A stretch of 64,000 nt of DNA from Staphylococcus sp. M0911 (GCF_003491325.1 NZ_CP022881.1:1364001-1428000), one strand, 5' to 3'; counted from the stretch's first letter, positions 27,001-29,863 are shown. The notes: a model not told the origin generated them from the letters alone. Program-made: numbers and translations.

Positions 27001-28532
27001 CTGACGAAGATGTGCTTAAACATATCAACTTAAGTGATCAAATTAAAGCTAAAGTATTAGACACACCTAATACGACAAACATCTCTGATGATTTAGAGGC
27101 ACGCGTTGAAATCACTCTAGCTAATGGATCAAAAGTGATTGTTCATGTGCCAGTTAAAGTAATTGAACAAGCGTTAATAGTAGCTAAAAATCAAGCCATT
27201 AAAGATATAGAAGATCTAGCCCAAAATAAAATTAACGATATTAATAACAACACTACTTTAACAAAAGCACAAAAAGATGCTGCGATTGCTGAAGTGAATA
27301 AATTAAAACAACAAGCCATTGACAATATCAATAAAGCAACGAATCAAGAGGACGTTGATCATGCTAAACAAAGTGGTCAAGACCAAATTTACCACTTTAA
27401 CCCTAATACATTTACAATTGATCAAGCGAAAGTTAAAGCACAAAATGCGATTGAAGACGCAATCAAACAAAAAATAGATGAAATTAACGCTAGAAAAGAT
27501 CTATCAGATAAAGAAAAACAAGATGCAATCAAACAACTTAATAAGTTGAAAGACAATGCTATCCAAGCAATTAACAAAGCAACATCTTTATCTGAAATCC
27601 ATAAGCAAAAAGATCAATATCAAGCAACAATTAACCAATTCAAACCTGTTGCTAACGACTTAGCGAAACATAAGAACAATGCCATTTCATCTATTCATCA
27701 AGTTGCTCATCAAAAATCTAGAAGTATCCAAAATAGTCCTTTTGGAACACGTAGCCAAAAACAAGATGCATTAAATAAAATCTATGATATCTTAAACAAT
27801 ACAATTAGAAATATAGATAATGCCCAATCACATCATGCCGTTGATCAAGCGTTAAATGAAGGTATCGCACGTATTCTATCTGTTGAAATAGTAGGATGGA
27901 ATTCAAATAATCCGACTCAGTCAACACATACTCGTCCAAACTTGTCAGATTTAACAGGCGCACTTAACATTAACCAATTAGAAACATTTATGGGTACTAA
28001 CGGCAATGCGACAGACAGTCTAAAAGATCTTGTAACAAATGAACACGCGAAGAAAGACACTGACGAACCTAATGACGACTTCAAACACCATAAAAATTCA
28101 AATGGATTCGTAGATTTATTAAAAAATACACTTGGATTTGTAGGTATTTCAAGTTTATTAGCGGGATTCTGGTTCATATTAGCGAAACGTCGTAAAAAAG
28201 AAGAGAAAGATGAAACCGTAGATCTTCATTCACAAGAAACTAAGAAGAACAAACACCTAATCGATGACGTCGACCACACACCATTGTTAGTAGCTAAAAA
28301 GAAAAAGAACAATGAAGAAGAAAGCAATAAGAAAGAAACTGAATCATCTAAAAAGAAACACACATTAAAGGGAGATGATTCACACGTTGCACCACTGATT
28401 GCTAAAAAGAAAAGAGAAAGCAAAGAGACATCAACGAATACAAAAGGAAAAGCACCAACTAAAAATAAAAAAGTCGTCGCTTCCAAAAAGAAGAAAAAGA
28501 AATCTAAAAAATCTTCTAAACGTAAAAAGTAA
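30..28532 (+). CDS. ebh: Giant extracellular matrix-binding protein Ebh/Embp
   Basis: A 9500-residue secreted, cell-envelope-associated protein. Family members bind fibronectin and contribute to cell aggregation, biofilm and osmotic stability; that is family knowledge. The GTG start at 30 follows an AAGGAG at 12-17. Residues 1-39 form a YSIRK-type signal peptide (FSIRKYTVGTFS, probable cleavage VQA/DE). Residues 40-170 are polar low complexity, and about 178-248 is a lone FIVAR-like helical segment. Residues 268-2510 are beta-rich, with Ig-like stretches and several YADGST-type (YPDG/Rib-like) motifs. Then come 11 FIVAR repeats (2512-3438), 42 GA-FIVAR units (3439-8721) and DUF1542-like helices with an embedded beta domain (8722 to about 9280). 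One membrane helix lies near 9368-9388, followed by a lysine-rich tail of about 110 residues. There is no LPXTG motif. I saw no cysteine, and no tryptophan inside the helical repeats. The frame is open throughout, so the gene looks intact. The promoter lies outside the window. Confidence 0.97.
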   Translation: MNNREKLQKFSIRKYTVGTFSTVIATLVFLGFNASHVQADELSATEKNAQQTLQQHDGGTNISQSDSSLQTSNQLTNNETVTSEQPSKETVMSQADTEHTETQSTENVSIDNDKSIQTTDQTANSNHSNDLDQINQTHSAEVNNTENKLTAHVDSETHNSMQQESDLKQPTQINKDSLQAFFDANYHDYRFIDRDKVDQPTLDQVKEAFDKVNTLLGSSHPISEKSLQLAYQDLEQAVATMRTLPKRQSQERRKHEIKDRSTDPKASESYQTAITSYYVKSPNDGSGYPVGTYIYAANKGTPFALPNTPWKPLRASDSKGIAYITTKRLKDGYEWTIKFNQSHRMHEHMVFWFGLPDPQVPVGPVRFTIENPDHSNKISSLGVGAGEGQSLPAMWRTAGGIDSSRASNFVQGPPTGYTFYDEPTIHIKNFKEFARAPEFQHEQDASDEAKTNGEQNFDLLNGEFKNQIYGIDRLYAFIGKGNASYTIQFKTQGNTAERFYYAAGGRALEYRQLFSFNELYVEPLNVFTERVKTFTEGINRTYHLGNTKDIYDLNARREVTKYILDSNNENSEDFASDPMSYAKTPSRYVGGFYDPSLPTNRYRGVGKAPLNEFEIYKLINNDTLTNASRTGNPIKLNIGFDIQDGYGNEETLKSVYLYVKPELQNNIGFYTNNDPKNRADLPESKSAGHPIFNVLEGNMGNSYTNSGNSSNYVQPLRIQLASNEDFNDNDWEITGIPSSLRIENAAGRTNNNSERNLELVGNIAPGDYLGTVRLRKKEQPFEIRVKPLPPHIDTTVEQLRGKGGTKPTITVSNVPADPNALVYLVVTGNLAQDGTNDPASVPRNYDIIGSATPTSTSNSVTFNQEDFVQNLPNIGIIRAIVYYNDNLMSNFSNAVEVQADNTPPTIGNPVGLKNKYYKGEQVNFTLDITDGANGTGIKSTNISRLPQGWTSEFVRNSNGEGGTLRITGTVSDNQPFNSQIRFKISATDNANNTTNNRQSKQILINIGQMSNDFSPIVLPNVQKVNVVNPGDLTRAEEKEVIRALTAVNSNITQYLDSSSPINIPSTEMISFNYKDGSTDRISISNAITYEPIRKSIYADGNNTKEATVTIARGQQFEFGDLKQYFALSNGADLPDSTLFNITAVDSLPNAAQVSQFAVGTHTYRLNANDAYRQDQAPLTLKLKVVDVNQPTGDQRVFRISTFNVTDEEKAQIKQAFINANRSQLQLSDSNVVITNTLNGLSTSTITVNIIKDKLQKSFTSNATNMNFLRWVDFPNDYTVGWTSQTIPGRQTDGGFQWSQDHKSIIYRYDATSGRTINANDVLKLITANTTIPGLRTNIIGTEKALAEAGGTPNYNSVGYSLTAPDAAGQREFTYNGKIIQALDLVETSRGYGGQPIKYSNLSSNTTNSSLTNVNESARNGVPAFTIDHVIKNNTITGNNSPVYRAQLFLSPYGPPAYLQAINSNQANTTDVINVYFVPSDSVNPTLTVGNYNDHTVYSGESFTNTITANDNYALGSVQVAPQSQVNGTVSNNNQTVTLQAPNVTSSSDKTVTIVAADTSGNTTNQSFNVTVKPLKDKYQVTTNATVGNPIRIANIRENAAISQADQQKIIDSITTTDISGTRPYATAGANEIRSKVVTGNVGRFNQSPVATVTVTYADGSTSTITVPVKHVIYNVIVSPKYTIQGQDFPNGKGASPNDFFTLENGDPVPDATITWLPNNTPDKNNTRIGESITVRANILFDGETTPIVKESSYMVVRTIPKQVFVTSRVTPIPGIDNPNNPKDYLKPINHSWDNDQQNMRFSFVGSGNMPPNLHIVGSQTRVVRVTYANGQSENVRFLVSVRPDPPRIDSNTVLYKAGLTNQEVNVSNVLNQSPVTLLKSDGTSLAIARTTYGPGHNAVVVVSDALPDGEIKARTSLITRNITYTTQNSQGQVEDVTQDITIDSFDSNPVHVTPQLHAISEGAHFIKDDTQNDFSSAARYIDHLPQGATAVWQDNADNWKNNVGNFTKTAVVTLPNGQGTRNVDIPVTIYPVARAKAPTREVQGGQLSQGTEAMHYITFDPNTNTSGITADWANQAQPSTNQAGVQNLTINVTYPGVATPVQVPVSLYVYQFDFSPNAYTTTLGTTFARGIEASQYQHIVNQNGLPTDGFTYRWNQATTGTNTESWDALTKPNAAQILNAKYDVFYQGQPFATSQTGRFIIRNVQPTAPQISESKQGVITIAPGANQAIDTRTGHVDTYADRLVIKHNGQVITTFVRNNNTSPWTKETSAQNVTGIVGTTSGITIAPGTFSPSDNVQVIATQGNGELISDEQQSQIFTVVAPQPNQATSHIWENGKVDIAPNNTPNNLVNPTTALDITYIEKVGNTNEQTKTLQVVKGSNGQWTIANKPSYVSVDSATGKVTFDANTIKPNSDITTIAKAGSGNAESTNSRSFNVSNAHSVTINQIVKDYGSNVTPEDINNAVQVLNKRNATIKTGTPLPVNLAGGSTTNIPVVITYDDGSTEQITETIFTKADKRDLISAKNHLDDPISTDGKTPASITQFNNAMTNAQNEINTAKAQADQVIQDQFASPEQVTQALNTVQAAQAKIDQAKALLQNKADNHELVQAKNDLQSSIDQQPSLDGMTQQSIDNYNAKRQAAQSEITKAQQVIDNGDATAQQIAEQKQNVDNALAELNKAKAGLTADTEALQQAAQLLNRTGTTSGMRPASITAYNQAMQALNPDLTQARQNADAIINKPIRTVQEVQDALRQVNQVNERITQAINQLQPLADNSELKTAKAKLDDEINQTVSTDGMTTESINAYQQAKQAAQTESEAAQQVINNGDATEQDITNEKTKVEDKYNTLKQAIANLTPDVSPLERAKADLENDINQVTSTTGMTDQSVANYNEKLNAAKQQLKEINQILQSHPNVATIREYVAHANDAQSALDTARNGLTVDKTPLENAKHALQQSIDQATDTTGMTQDTINAYQAKLNAAKEKLRAVNQVLNSNPTVDQINTNTTAANDAKTELDNARSNLTPDQAPLQQAKVELQDAINQAQATDTTGMTQDSINALNEKLNAAKENIKEIDRVLNNHPTVAQINDNVNQATNTKDALNDARRHLVPDKAPLEAAKQALQQSINQPTNTTGMTQSSVNAYNEKLEQAKAKLASITQVLNGTPSVADINSNTNEANIAKDALNQTRQQLTVDKAPLQQAKTELEQSINQTTDTNGMTQESVANYNHKLNAAREKLRDIEQVLNGNPTVDDINTNTSATKDVTNALNQARQQLTVDKAPLEAAKEALQQSIQAADNTDTNGMTQDSINTFNDKLNAAKEKLEAVKQVLNGNPTVQDINTNVAQANTVKSDLDQAKAHLTPDKAPLEAAKNSLETSINRPTDTDGMTAASLEAYHQELGKARQTLNELNQLIAGQPTAADIKAKVAQAQTNEADLNQARTNLTLDRQPTLTTLQNATSLNDAQRHRLEEQINTAPNHAALVSLQNDINQLNNAMTKLRDSIANNEQIKSGINYTDATPSIKSSYDNAVDDAKGTIDSQTQPVMDPTTINQQAETVKSSQAALNGQQNLQRAKDEATATIVGANDLNQAQKNALIQQVSKAQNVQQANDIKQNAGNLNNAMTALKQGIANHDQLIQSDNYVNADPELKSAYNSKYDQAKAIVEGAGQSPILTPNEVNHALKQVTFAEQALNGNTNLNNAKQQALTALGQLTHLNQAQRQALETQINDAHQIDTVNNAKELANNIDGAMANLQQSIANKADVKQGEDYIDAEQQKQLNYNDAVANAETIINETSQPTLDVNTINQAINNVNQTKDALDGEERLDQAKTTATTALDGLSHLNQAQKARLTDNINHANHIADVEQLTQTANDLNQAMSDLQTGINNENDILNSQNYQDDSPDNKANYTSAVQAAKDILNQAGPNKNKAQVEEALRQVQNAEQALNGTQNLEQAKQNAKQQLNSLTSLTDAQKAQLTQDIDNGQTVSDVQGIQNNADTLNQAMDTLRQSIADQTTVKGNEDYHDASPDQQQAYNAAVTDAESIINTATHPEMNADTINSKTQQVTTAKTNLNGDENLDAAKQAAQQYLDTLGQITDQQKVNLLNQITQSPHISDVNQVKQAANDLNQAMQQLQAEVNQAPQVKTTENYTDADQSKQSDYEQSITAAKAILDHANGPNTSQDKVEEALQRIVDAKQALNGDQKLNDTKTNAQQYLGTLTHLTDAQRQSFEANVNQANNIADVNQIKQEAQSLDGAMDQLNTLVNNQPTVQATQNYLDADQPKQTDYDMYLDTAQGIVNQQSGPNTPINEVQNLINQINQAQQALNGERNLEDAKRNATNTINNSPDLNNAQKDALKAQVSNGKRVADVKAIEQLATELNNNMTSLKEAIADKNDTLTSGNYINASDDKRQAYTNQVANAEDIIHGTNGAVLIPSEISNVASQVNSAKQDLNGDENLRKAKQNATTAVDGLTSLNEAQRDQLKQQIAQAQTLPDVDTTKNKATTLNDAMHTLRDSIANVSNIKTSQNYTDANQNLQEAYNRQVDNANGIINPIASPTMDPDAITQAATQVTTAEKALNGTENLRHAQQDALTHLDHLSHLTDAQKADITQQINQATHVSDVTAAQNSANDLNTAMDQLNQAIANQEAMKQSVNYTDADTNLKEDYSNAVQQAQQILDKAHGPNTSQTDVVAAMKKVQAAEQALNGNQNVEHAKTQALADLEHLTSLNNAQKEALTQQINGATTVADVNQQSDKATELNTAMSQLQDGIANKQQTLDSQNYIDAEPSKQQAYNQAISTAEQLLDKDHGQNLDKDAVAQALAQVTSTKDALDGTQILEQAKTNATNAVNDLPNLTNLQKDELKRQIQQAQNVANVDNVKTQSQTLDQAMHALRQSIQDNPSIKAGQNYLDASNSNQNDYNTAIDQANAIIDATSQPNMSATEINQAATKVNETKAALNGAQNLIQAKEAAKNDIGQMNHLNQNQINALNDQVQQANDIAAVNALKDSATSLNTVMGQLKDSIANHNDVQQSVNYTDADTDKQQAYDNAVSQAEAITNPTSGTNATQSQVEAAIAKVKAAQQDLNGNRKVEEAKAAAKQALNTYANLNHAQVNTATQHINDAQTLEAVTKAQQVANTLNNTMGQLQQGIAHHQDVEQSVDYTDADTDKQQAYTDAVTKAQSILDKDHGDDLTQSQVEQALANVNQAQQDLNGEEKVQAAKTAAIQELGTYSNLNHAQSNTAQDRINNAQTLAEVAQAKQTAQDLNHAMGQLQQSIDHYQDVEQSVDYTDADTNKQSAYTNAVHQAQNTLDKDLGHDLTQSEVEQAIENVNHAKQELNGEEKVSEAKTNALQTLNNDTHLNQHQREAAINAINGATTLSQVAQALEQANALDTVMGQLKDSISNQASIKQQINYLDADSDRKTNYDDAVTNAQAILDPVNGNNLSKEQVEAAINQVNTTKDQLNGNTNLQNAKNEANTQLNALDYINHDQSDHLRDQIGSATSVEAVHQIQANAQSLDQAMQQLQQAIANQNDILNSQNYADANPDKKQAFDQALQNADNILDKATGPNSDKQAVEQAIQAITNTEQALNGAQNLHDAQTQAIQSIDNAPHLNEQQKNVLKEKVNQAQTVAAVTDLQNNADALNTAMEQLKQAIADHDTIVADGNYTNASPQEQGAYTDAYQRAQNLINGTPNVIINPSDINTATQNVNNAEQGLNGNINLANAKQEATNALQQMTGLSDAQRQRIQDQIDQAQQLPDIDTIKSNAGNLNHAMTELRQEVAKQHDVQASQPYVDANTSNQDDYNHAITNAESIINETTQPTLNPESVMQALNQIKTSTQDLNGVENLNQAKQTATGALQHLSHLNQAQQADLTQQLKDAPNIATVEQVKAKATSLDQAMEQLINAVNDKDQVHQSVNYSDADQPKQSAYDHAINDAQLITNPTTGSNASQSEVEAALSAINTARQDLNGNRKVEDAKNNANQALHGLNHLNNAQRENIEHQIDQAQTLADIARLNNEAQALNNAMGQLADSLNDKTETLNSQNYNDASPDKKTDYTNAVSNAETILNPTQGGNLTKDEVEAAINAVNSKKEALNGKENLANAKQNANQTIDGLTHLTNPQKEALKQLVDQSTTVAEVNENENKAHAVDTAMEHLNQSIADHTETKNGQNYIDSSENNKDAYNNAVNTAQGIQNEVTNPVIDPTVINQAAETVTNTKDALNGRENLTHAKEDANQSVGTYDHLNNAQQKDIENKIKQATSVEEANQIKTEAENLNHAMNDLNQAIQDKDDIKSNVNYTDADPAKQEAYNNAINNAEHILSKTNGNNATQTEVAEAIQAVNKAKEALNGNANVQNAKIQATDTINNSNDLNSAQKEALKQQVADATTVADVNAIKQNAQDLNQAMTALKQGIANKDQILADGNYTNASPDKQQAYNDAVKHAQQLIDGVPNVVVSPSEIQDALNRVNQANNDLNGNTNLANAKQQVTQALDQLPNLNQAQRDEFNKQINQATQVPDVNAIQQAANQLNEAMTALKQGIANKDDIKGSENYHDADTDRQTAFDDAINHADTLLNEQSNPTMDPDTIKQALAHVNEANHNLNGDQKLATAQQNAKTTLGTLDHLNQAQIDALTRQIDQAPDIATTNKIKQNAESLDNAMNQLNQALQTKADTLGSINYSDADQPKKDAYNDAVTHAESIVDHNSQNNASQDDIAQALKQLNDAKDALNGNSNVEHAKQEAIEQINNAQDLNPAQQEALKQQVNLANTVNDVNQVKATTSALDQAMSALKQGIADKDQTIADGNYTNANPDKQQAYSDAIHHAEQIINGTPNAIVDPQTVTNALQQVDQTKGDLNGNDNLHDAQQQASTMIDGLPNLNPAQKAALKEQVNQAGLVPSVDQIKQTANELNTAMGNLNQTLQANTQVPQTTDYTQASTDKQTAYDNAVEQAQQVVNGNQVVQLSPDAVNQMTNAINHAKDDLNGDENLAQAKQDATANLNTLPDLNQPQHDALTNQIEQAQTIEEVNQVKQLAQNVNDAMHNLKQGIANKNDILGSENYHDADPDKQTAYQDAIRQAESIINQTVDPTLNPDDITQALTQVNQAKDNLNGDTKLTTKKQNATNDINGMTHLNDAQKQALTTQIEHAPNIDAVNTAKQTAESLNNAMDQLEQAIHNKNQILADGNYLNADQANQDAFNQAVRNAENVLNPQQGTNEDQSTIEAMTNKVMQAIQNLNGNSNLAQAKQEANQALMQLPHLNDAQRHDLETQITNAPLVTDVDAIKQNAQTLDQAMEHLRDSIKDHQQTLNSEDYHDATADRQNDYNNAVNDANQIINATTPVMNPTDINAAANLVNTNKVALDGDENLTHAKQQATQTIDHLDHLNQAQIQHLQDGIAQATDIDAVNQHARDAQALDTTMNQLQNAIANQNDVKQQSQFVNADPDKQSAYSDAVAHAQSIIDHQHGPNTTQPEVEQALTQVQQALQNLNGEQRLQDSKLHAQQAIDGLTDLNDPQKSALKEQVNHAPLITDVQQIEQQAGTLNQAMHDLRQSIDDNAEVKASSAYINEDPTEQHNYDQAVQHAQDLINEQQATLDTNVINQTTEDVNNSKQALQGVAKLQSEKDHAKALINQLPHLNDAQKHMEDALIDNETTRTAVKNDVTEAQQLDQYMDALQQSIADKQTTLDSSPYINADPNKKQDYDNAIQNAESIIAGITNPTINKDNVNQAIESVNATKQALNGVEKLTEDKQHAGETMNQFNQLTPAQQQALNDAITNAQTRDEVTQKVAQAEALNNAMQALKESVKDHQQVETSSQFTNEDPKQKDDYNQAVQHALDIINQATNPTLDQSQIEQATQAVINAKDQLHGEQKLAQDKQLANETIDHLQHLNAAQRQALQTQINQVPTRDEVAQKVAQAEALDQSMKALRDAIQDHQQVENSSPFINEDSPEQNAYTNAVQQAEALINQADHPTLDRTQVQQLTEAVTNAKNHLHGDEKLQNDKQLAVNNLNQLSGLNDAQRDAFESQINQEPTRNMVAESISQANALNQAMVSLRNAIQNEPQVESSSQFINEDTPEQEAYKQAVSNAKAIINETTNPIMDKAQVDETLQEVNDAIANLHGDQKLAQAQQQGIIDLDGLNNLNHDQLESAKDAVNQAPTRNDVAQIVQTANQLDQAMGRLKDLMNQANRESVEPNYTEASTDKQDAFNLALTNASHITDTQTGPNATQTEVENAITSLQQAMNDLDGNARVTNAKAQAIQDIDRQPHLNDEQKSTMKDQVNQATTLKSIEQIEDKSHQLDHATDQLQQAIDEHNHVTNTVDFTQADPDKQAAYNQAVAQAQQLVSQNATQQEVEQAIIAIENAKHDLNGDEKVTEAKANAAQHLDQLTALNQAQHQAIIDSINNSNDVNDIQNIVNEATTLNHAMNELQQAVNDNNEPTKQSGNYINADTQLKHDFVEAITNAQQALDHPTGSNLTTDQINQLKDAINHAKDALNGNQRLNDSKSDALNKLDQLTHLNNAQKQMAQQQINSASTLNDVTQAVQKAATLDQSMNSLNQYVQRTEAPVKASSNYIDADEALKANYNTALDRANDVLNKAKGNALTNAEVEALKQAIINAENALNGDQNVTKAKGKADQFIDSLENLNPNQRNLAHQLVAQADDLDTLNNIINNQIDLDDVMKALKDIVNNDVPNSENSINYQNADDDTKANFTQAKDQAIKLLKGTDDEVGDTNDIQGAIQALKDAMNQLNGDARLQDAKNKAIQSINKALADKLNDIDNANATEQDKIDAKNKAEALANQTINNINKATTNQAVDNVENIDSQAIDQIHANEIPKAQNDAKQDINRQSQDLLDAIDHNPDLSNAEKEALKDQIRQLQQQANVDITGATTKEQIQNAKDQFNNALNQLKDLIQSKVDAKQAIKDIANAKRDEINSNPNLTDDQKVKALKEIDDFENKALINIENARTKDDISNVLTKAIDQIQNAPIWEVDQQPVTHELPKASAQQVLVNGEIIVQRDEVITDEDVLKHINLSDQIKAKVLDTPNTTNISDDLEARVEITLANGSKVIVHVPVKVIEQALIVAKNQAIKDIEDLAQNKINDINNNTTLTKAQKDAAIAEVNKLKQQAIDNINKATNQEDVDHAKQSGQDQIYHFNPNTFTIDQAKVKAQNAIEDAIKQKIDEINARKDLSDKEKQDAIKQLNKLKDNAIQAINKATSLSEIHKQKDQYQATINQFKPVANDLAKHKNNAISSIHQVAHQKSRSIQNSPFGTRSQKQDALNKIYDILNNTIRNIDNAQSHHAVDQALNEGIARILSVEIVGWNSNNPTQSTHTRPNLSDLTGALNINQLETFMGTNGNATDSLKDLVTNEHAKKDTDEPNDDFKHHKNSNGFVDLLKNTLGFVGISSLLAGFWFILAKRRKKEEKDETVDLHSQETKKNKHLIDDVDHTPLLVAKKKKNNEEESNKKETESSKKKHTLKGDDSHVAPLIAKKKRESKETSTNTKGKAPTKNKKVVASKKKKKKSKKSSKRKK
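7563..10343 (+). repeat. Ebh type I array: 11 FIVAR repeats of about 84 aa
   Basis: In-frame tandem protein repeats covering residues 2512-3438. I counted 11 units. Each begins near a D/K-(A)-P/E-L-x-x-A-K segment and carries a T-x-G-M-T/R core about 25 residues in (as in DTTGMTQDS), then a VxQVLN-type helix. The total of 927 residues gives 84 per unit, which agrees with the count. Units 5-10 are the most alike (DKAPLEAAK starts, LNAAKEKL cores); units 1-4 are more diverged. The FIVAR fold is a helical bundle in related proteins. Confidence 0.9.
10344..26192 (+). repeat. Ebh type II array: 42 GA-FIVAR units of about 126 aa
   Basis: In-frame tandem repeats covering residues 3439-8721. I counted 42 units by their recurrent L(N/D)G ends. 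5283 residues divided by 42 gives 126 (about 377 nt), matching the direct count. A unit runs: N-L-x-x-A-K helix, GA-like helix (LNxAQ), a DV/DI-x-x-I-K linker, AMxxLxxxI, then a FIVAR part with NYxDAxxxKQxAY and ending ALNG. Neighbouring units can be near-identical at the DNA level (15430-15500 against 15810-15880; 23301-23323 against 23679-23701), so the array is prone to recombination and assembly error. Confidence 0.9.
26193..27878 (+). repeat. Ebh DUF1542-like helical zone with embedded beta domain
   Basis: Residues 8722 to about 9280 of Ebh. Several units of roughly 75-80 residues share the pattern AK-x-A-x-x-x-I ... NxxLTxxQKxxA ... INxATxxxxV, typical of DUF1542. Two blocks of these helices are separated by a beta-type segment at about 26900-27170 that contains a LANGSKVIVHVPV strand pair like the YADGSTxTITVPV segments of the N-terminal region. 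After the last unit the sequence becomes a polar linker before the membrane helix. Confidence 0.75.
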
Positions 28533-28546
28533 TCGTTCCTCAAAAT

Positions 28547-28590
28547 AAAGGAGCACCGATTGAAATCACTTCAATCGGTGCTCCTTTTTA
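28547..28590. terminator. Bidirectional terminator between ebh and the RNase H-like gene
   Basis: A perfect 18-bp stem (28547-28564 with 28570-28587) and a 5-nt loop. It has a T-run on the plus side and A-rich sequence upstream that gives a T-run on the minus strand. It lies 14 nt after the ebh stop codon and 1 nt from the stop codon of the convergent gene, so one hairpin probably serves both. Confidence 0.93.
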
Positions 28591-28989
28591 TTATTTGGCT
28601 TTTAATATTTTATATAATGCTTGTTGTGCATGTTGATTAGCTTCTTTATTTTGATCTCTAGGTACCCATTTTACAAACAATAAATCAAAGTCTTGCTCTA
28701 AAATCTCTAATTGTTCAAAATAAGGTTTGAATTTAGCATTTTTAACATATCCTGCTTCTACACTATCTGCAATTAACTTTGAATCAGTGTAAAGTAGGGC
28801 ATTATTCACTTTTAGTTCTCTAGCATGTTCTAATGCATGGATACAAGCTGCCCATTCAGCACTATGATTATCCATTTCTCCTAAATCATGAGTAAACACG
28901 TGATGTTGATCTTCCTCTTTAATAACAATAGCACATGCACTTCTTCCAGGATTCCCTTTAGTCGCAGCATCAAAATTAATTTTAGCCAT
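28591..28989 (-). CDS. RNase HI-like protein (sometimes annotated EbsB)
   Basis: A 132-residue single-domain protein of the RNase HI fold, the family that cuts the RNA strand of RNA:DNA hybrids. Visible active-site positions are D7 in FDAATKGNPG, E45 in SAEWAA and D69 in LLYTDSKL. The position usually filled by the fourth Asp (N-x-x-A-D) reads N114-K-E-A-N118, so that metal ligand is replaced by Asn. As I recall, staphylococcal orthologues carry the label 'cell wall enzyme EbsB', which the sequence does not support. It is probably monocistronic: it converges on ebh and has its own gap upstream. The fold is clear; catalytic activity is uncertain. Confidence 0.82.
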   Translation of the reverse strand: MAKINFDAATKGNPGRSACAIVIKEEDQHHVFTHDLGEMDNHSAEWAACIHALEHARELKVNNALLYTDSKLIADSVEAGYVKNAKFKPYFEQLEILEQDFDLLFVKWVPRDQNKEANQHAQQALYKILKAK

Positions 28990-29096
28990 ATCTACACCTA
29001 CTTCATTTATATGTTCTAAACTAGTCTCATCATCTGTACTTTAATTAAATCACAATAATAAGTACAAATTCATCCAATTTCAATTATTATAAATAA

Positions 29097-29134
29097 AATC
29101 GCTTTACTCAATTAGAATATTAAGCAAAGCGATT
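29097..29134 (-). terminator. Terminator of the queuosine-precursor transporter gene
   Basis: A 9-bp perfect stem (AATCGCTTT at 29097-29105 with AAAGCGATT at 29126-29134) enclosing about 20 nt. It is followed on the minus strand by a T-rich stretch (complement of AAATAAAA). It sits 18 nt after the stop codon of the minus-strand gene ending at 29152. Confidence 0.7.
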
Positions 29135-29151
29135 GATATTTAATAGGTAAC

Positions 29152-29856
29152 TTAAAAACCTTCATCTAACTTAGTAATTTTACCTTTACGGTAGAATGAT
29201 TTGGCAATGTATCCGAATGGTACATTAAAAATAGTAGATACAAGTTTTAAAACATATGTCGTTATAAAAATTTCAAAAACTGCCATACCAGGTAAACTAC
29301 CTATAAATGCAATGGATACAAATAATGCTGTATCAATGATAGAGCTAATTATTGTACTTCCATATGCTCTAATAATGAAAGTTTTATCTGAACTAAATAG
29401 CTTTTTAATTAATGAAAATATAAATACATCCACGTGTTGACCAATGATATAAGCAACAATTGAACCTAAAGCAATTCTAGGTACAACATCAAAGATGGCA
29501 TGAAAAGCATTTTGTGCAGTATCTTCTGGGGATGGAATAAAATGTAAAGACATTTGCATGACGATAATCATAACCAGTGTTGAGGAAAAACCTAACCAAA
29601 CTGCACGTTTTGCGACCTTTCTTCCGTATATATCATTTAAAATGTCCGTCGCTAAATAAATAGAAGCAAACATTACATTACCTAAAGTAGCTGAAATGCC
29701 AAAAATTTCTACAGTTTTGATAACTTGTATATTTGCGATGATCGTACCAATCGCAACCCATGCTAGTAATCCTTGTTTCCCAAACATGCGATACATCGCT
29801 ATCATTAAAATAAACGTCACTAAAAACGTTGCAACTCCAAACAATTCATTATACAT
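29152..29856 (-). CDS. Queuosine precursor transporter, YhhQ/VUT (DUF165) family
   Basis: A 234-residue integral membrane protein with about six hydrophobic segments. The family hallmark DILNDIYGRKVAKRAVW starts near residue 71. Family members take up queuosine precursors such as preQ1, preQ0 or queuine for tRNA modification. The role here is strongly supported by a preQ1-I riboswitch in the leader, which ties expression to the pool of the transported compound. The ATG at 29854-29856 follows an AGGAGG 7 nt upstream. The gene stands alone, with its own promoter (29917-29945) and terminator. I cannot tell from sequence which precursor is the substrate. Confidence 0.9.
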   Translation of the reverse strand: MYNELFGVATFLVTFILMIAMYRMFGKQGLLAWVAIGTIIANIQVIKTVEIFGISATLGNVMFASIYLATDILNDIYGRKVAKRAVWLGFSSTLVMIIVMQMSLHFIPSPEDTAQNAFHAIFDVVPRIALGSIVAYIIGQHVDVFIFSLIKKLFSSDKTFIIRAYGSTIISSIIDTALFVSIAFIGSLPGMAVFEIFITTYVLKLVSTIFNVPFGYIAKSFYRKGKITKLDEGF

Positions 29857-29863
29857 ATCATTT

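Noticed and set aside
28226-28543. 105-codon minus-strand frame over the ebh tail (F/L/S-rich)
   Set aside because: It is the complement of the lysine-rich tail codons and starts in the terminator; no independent coding signal.
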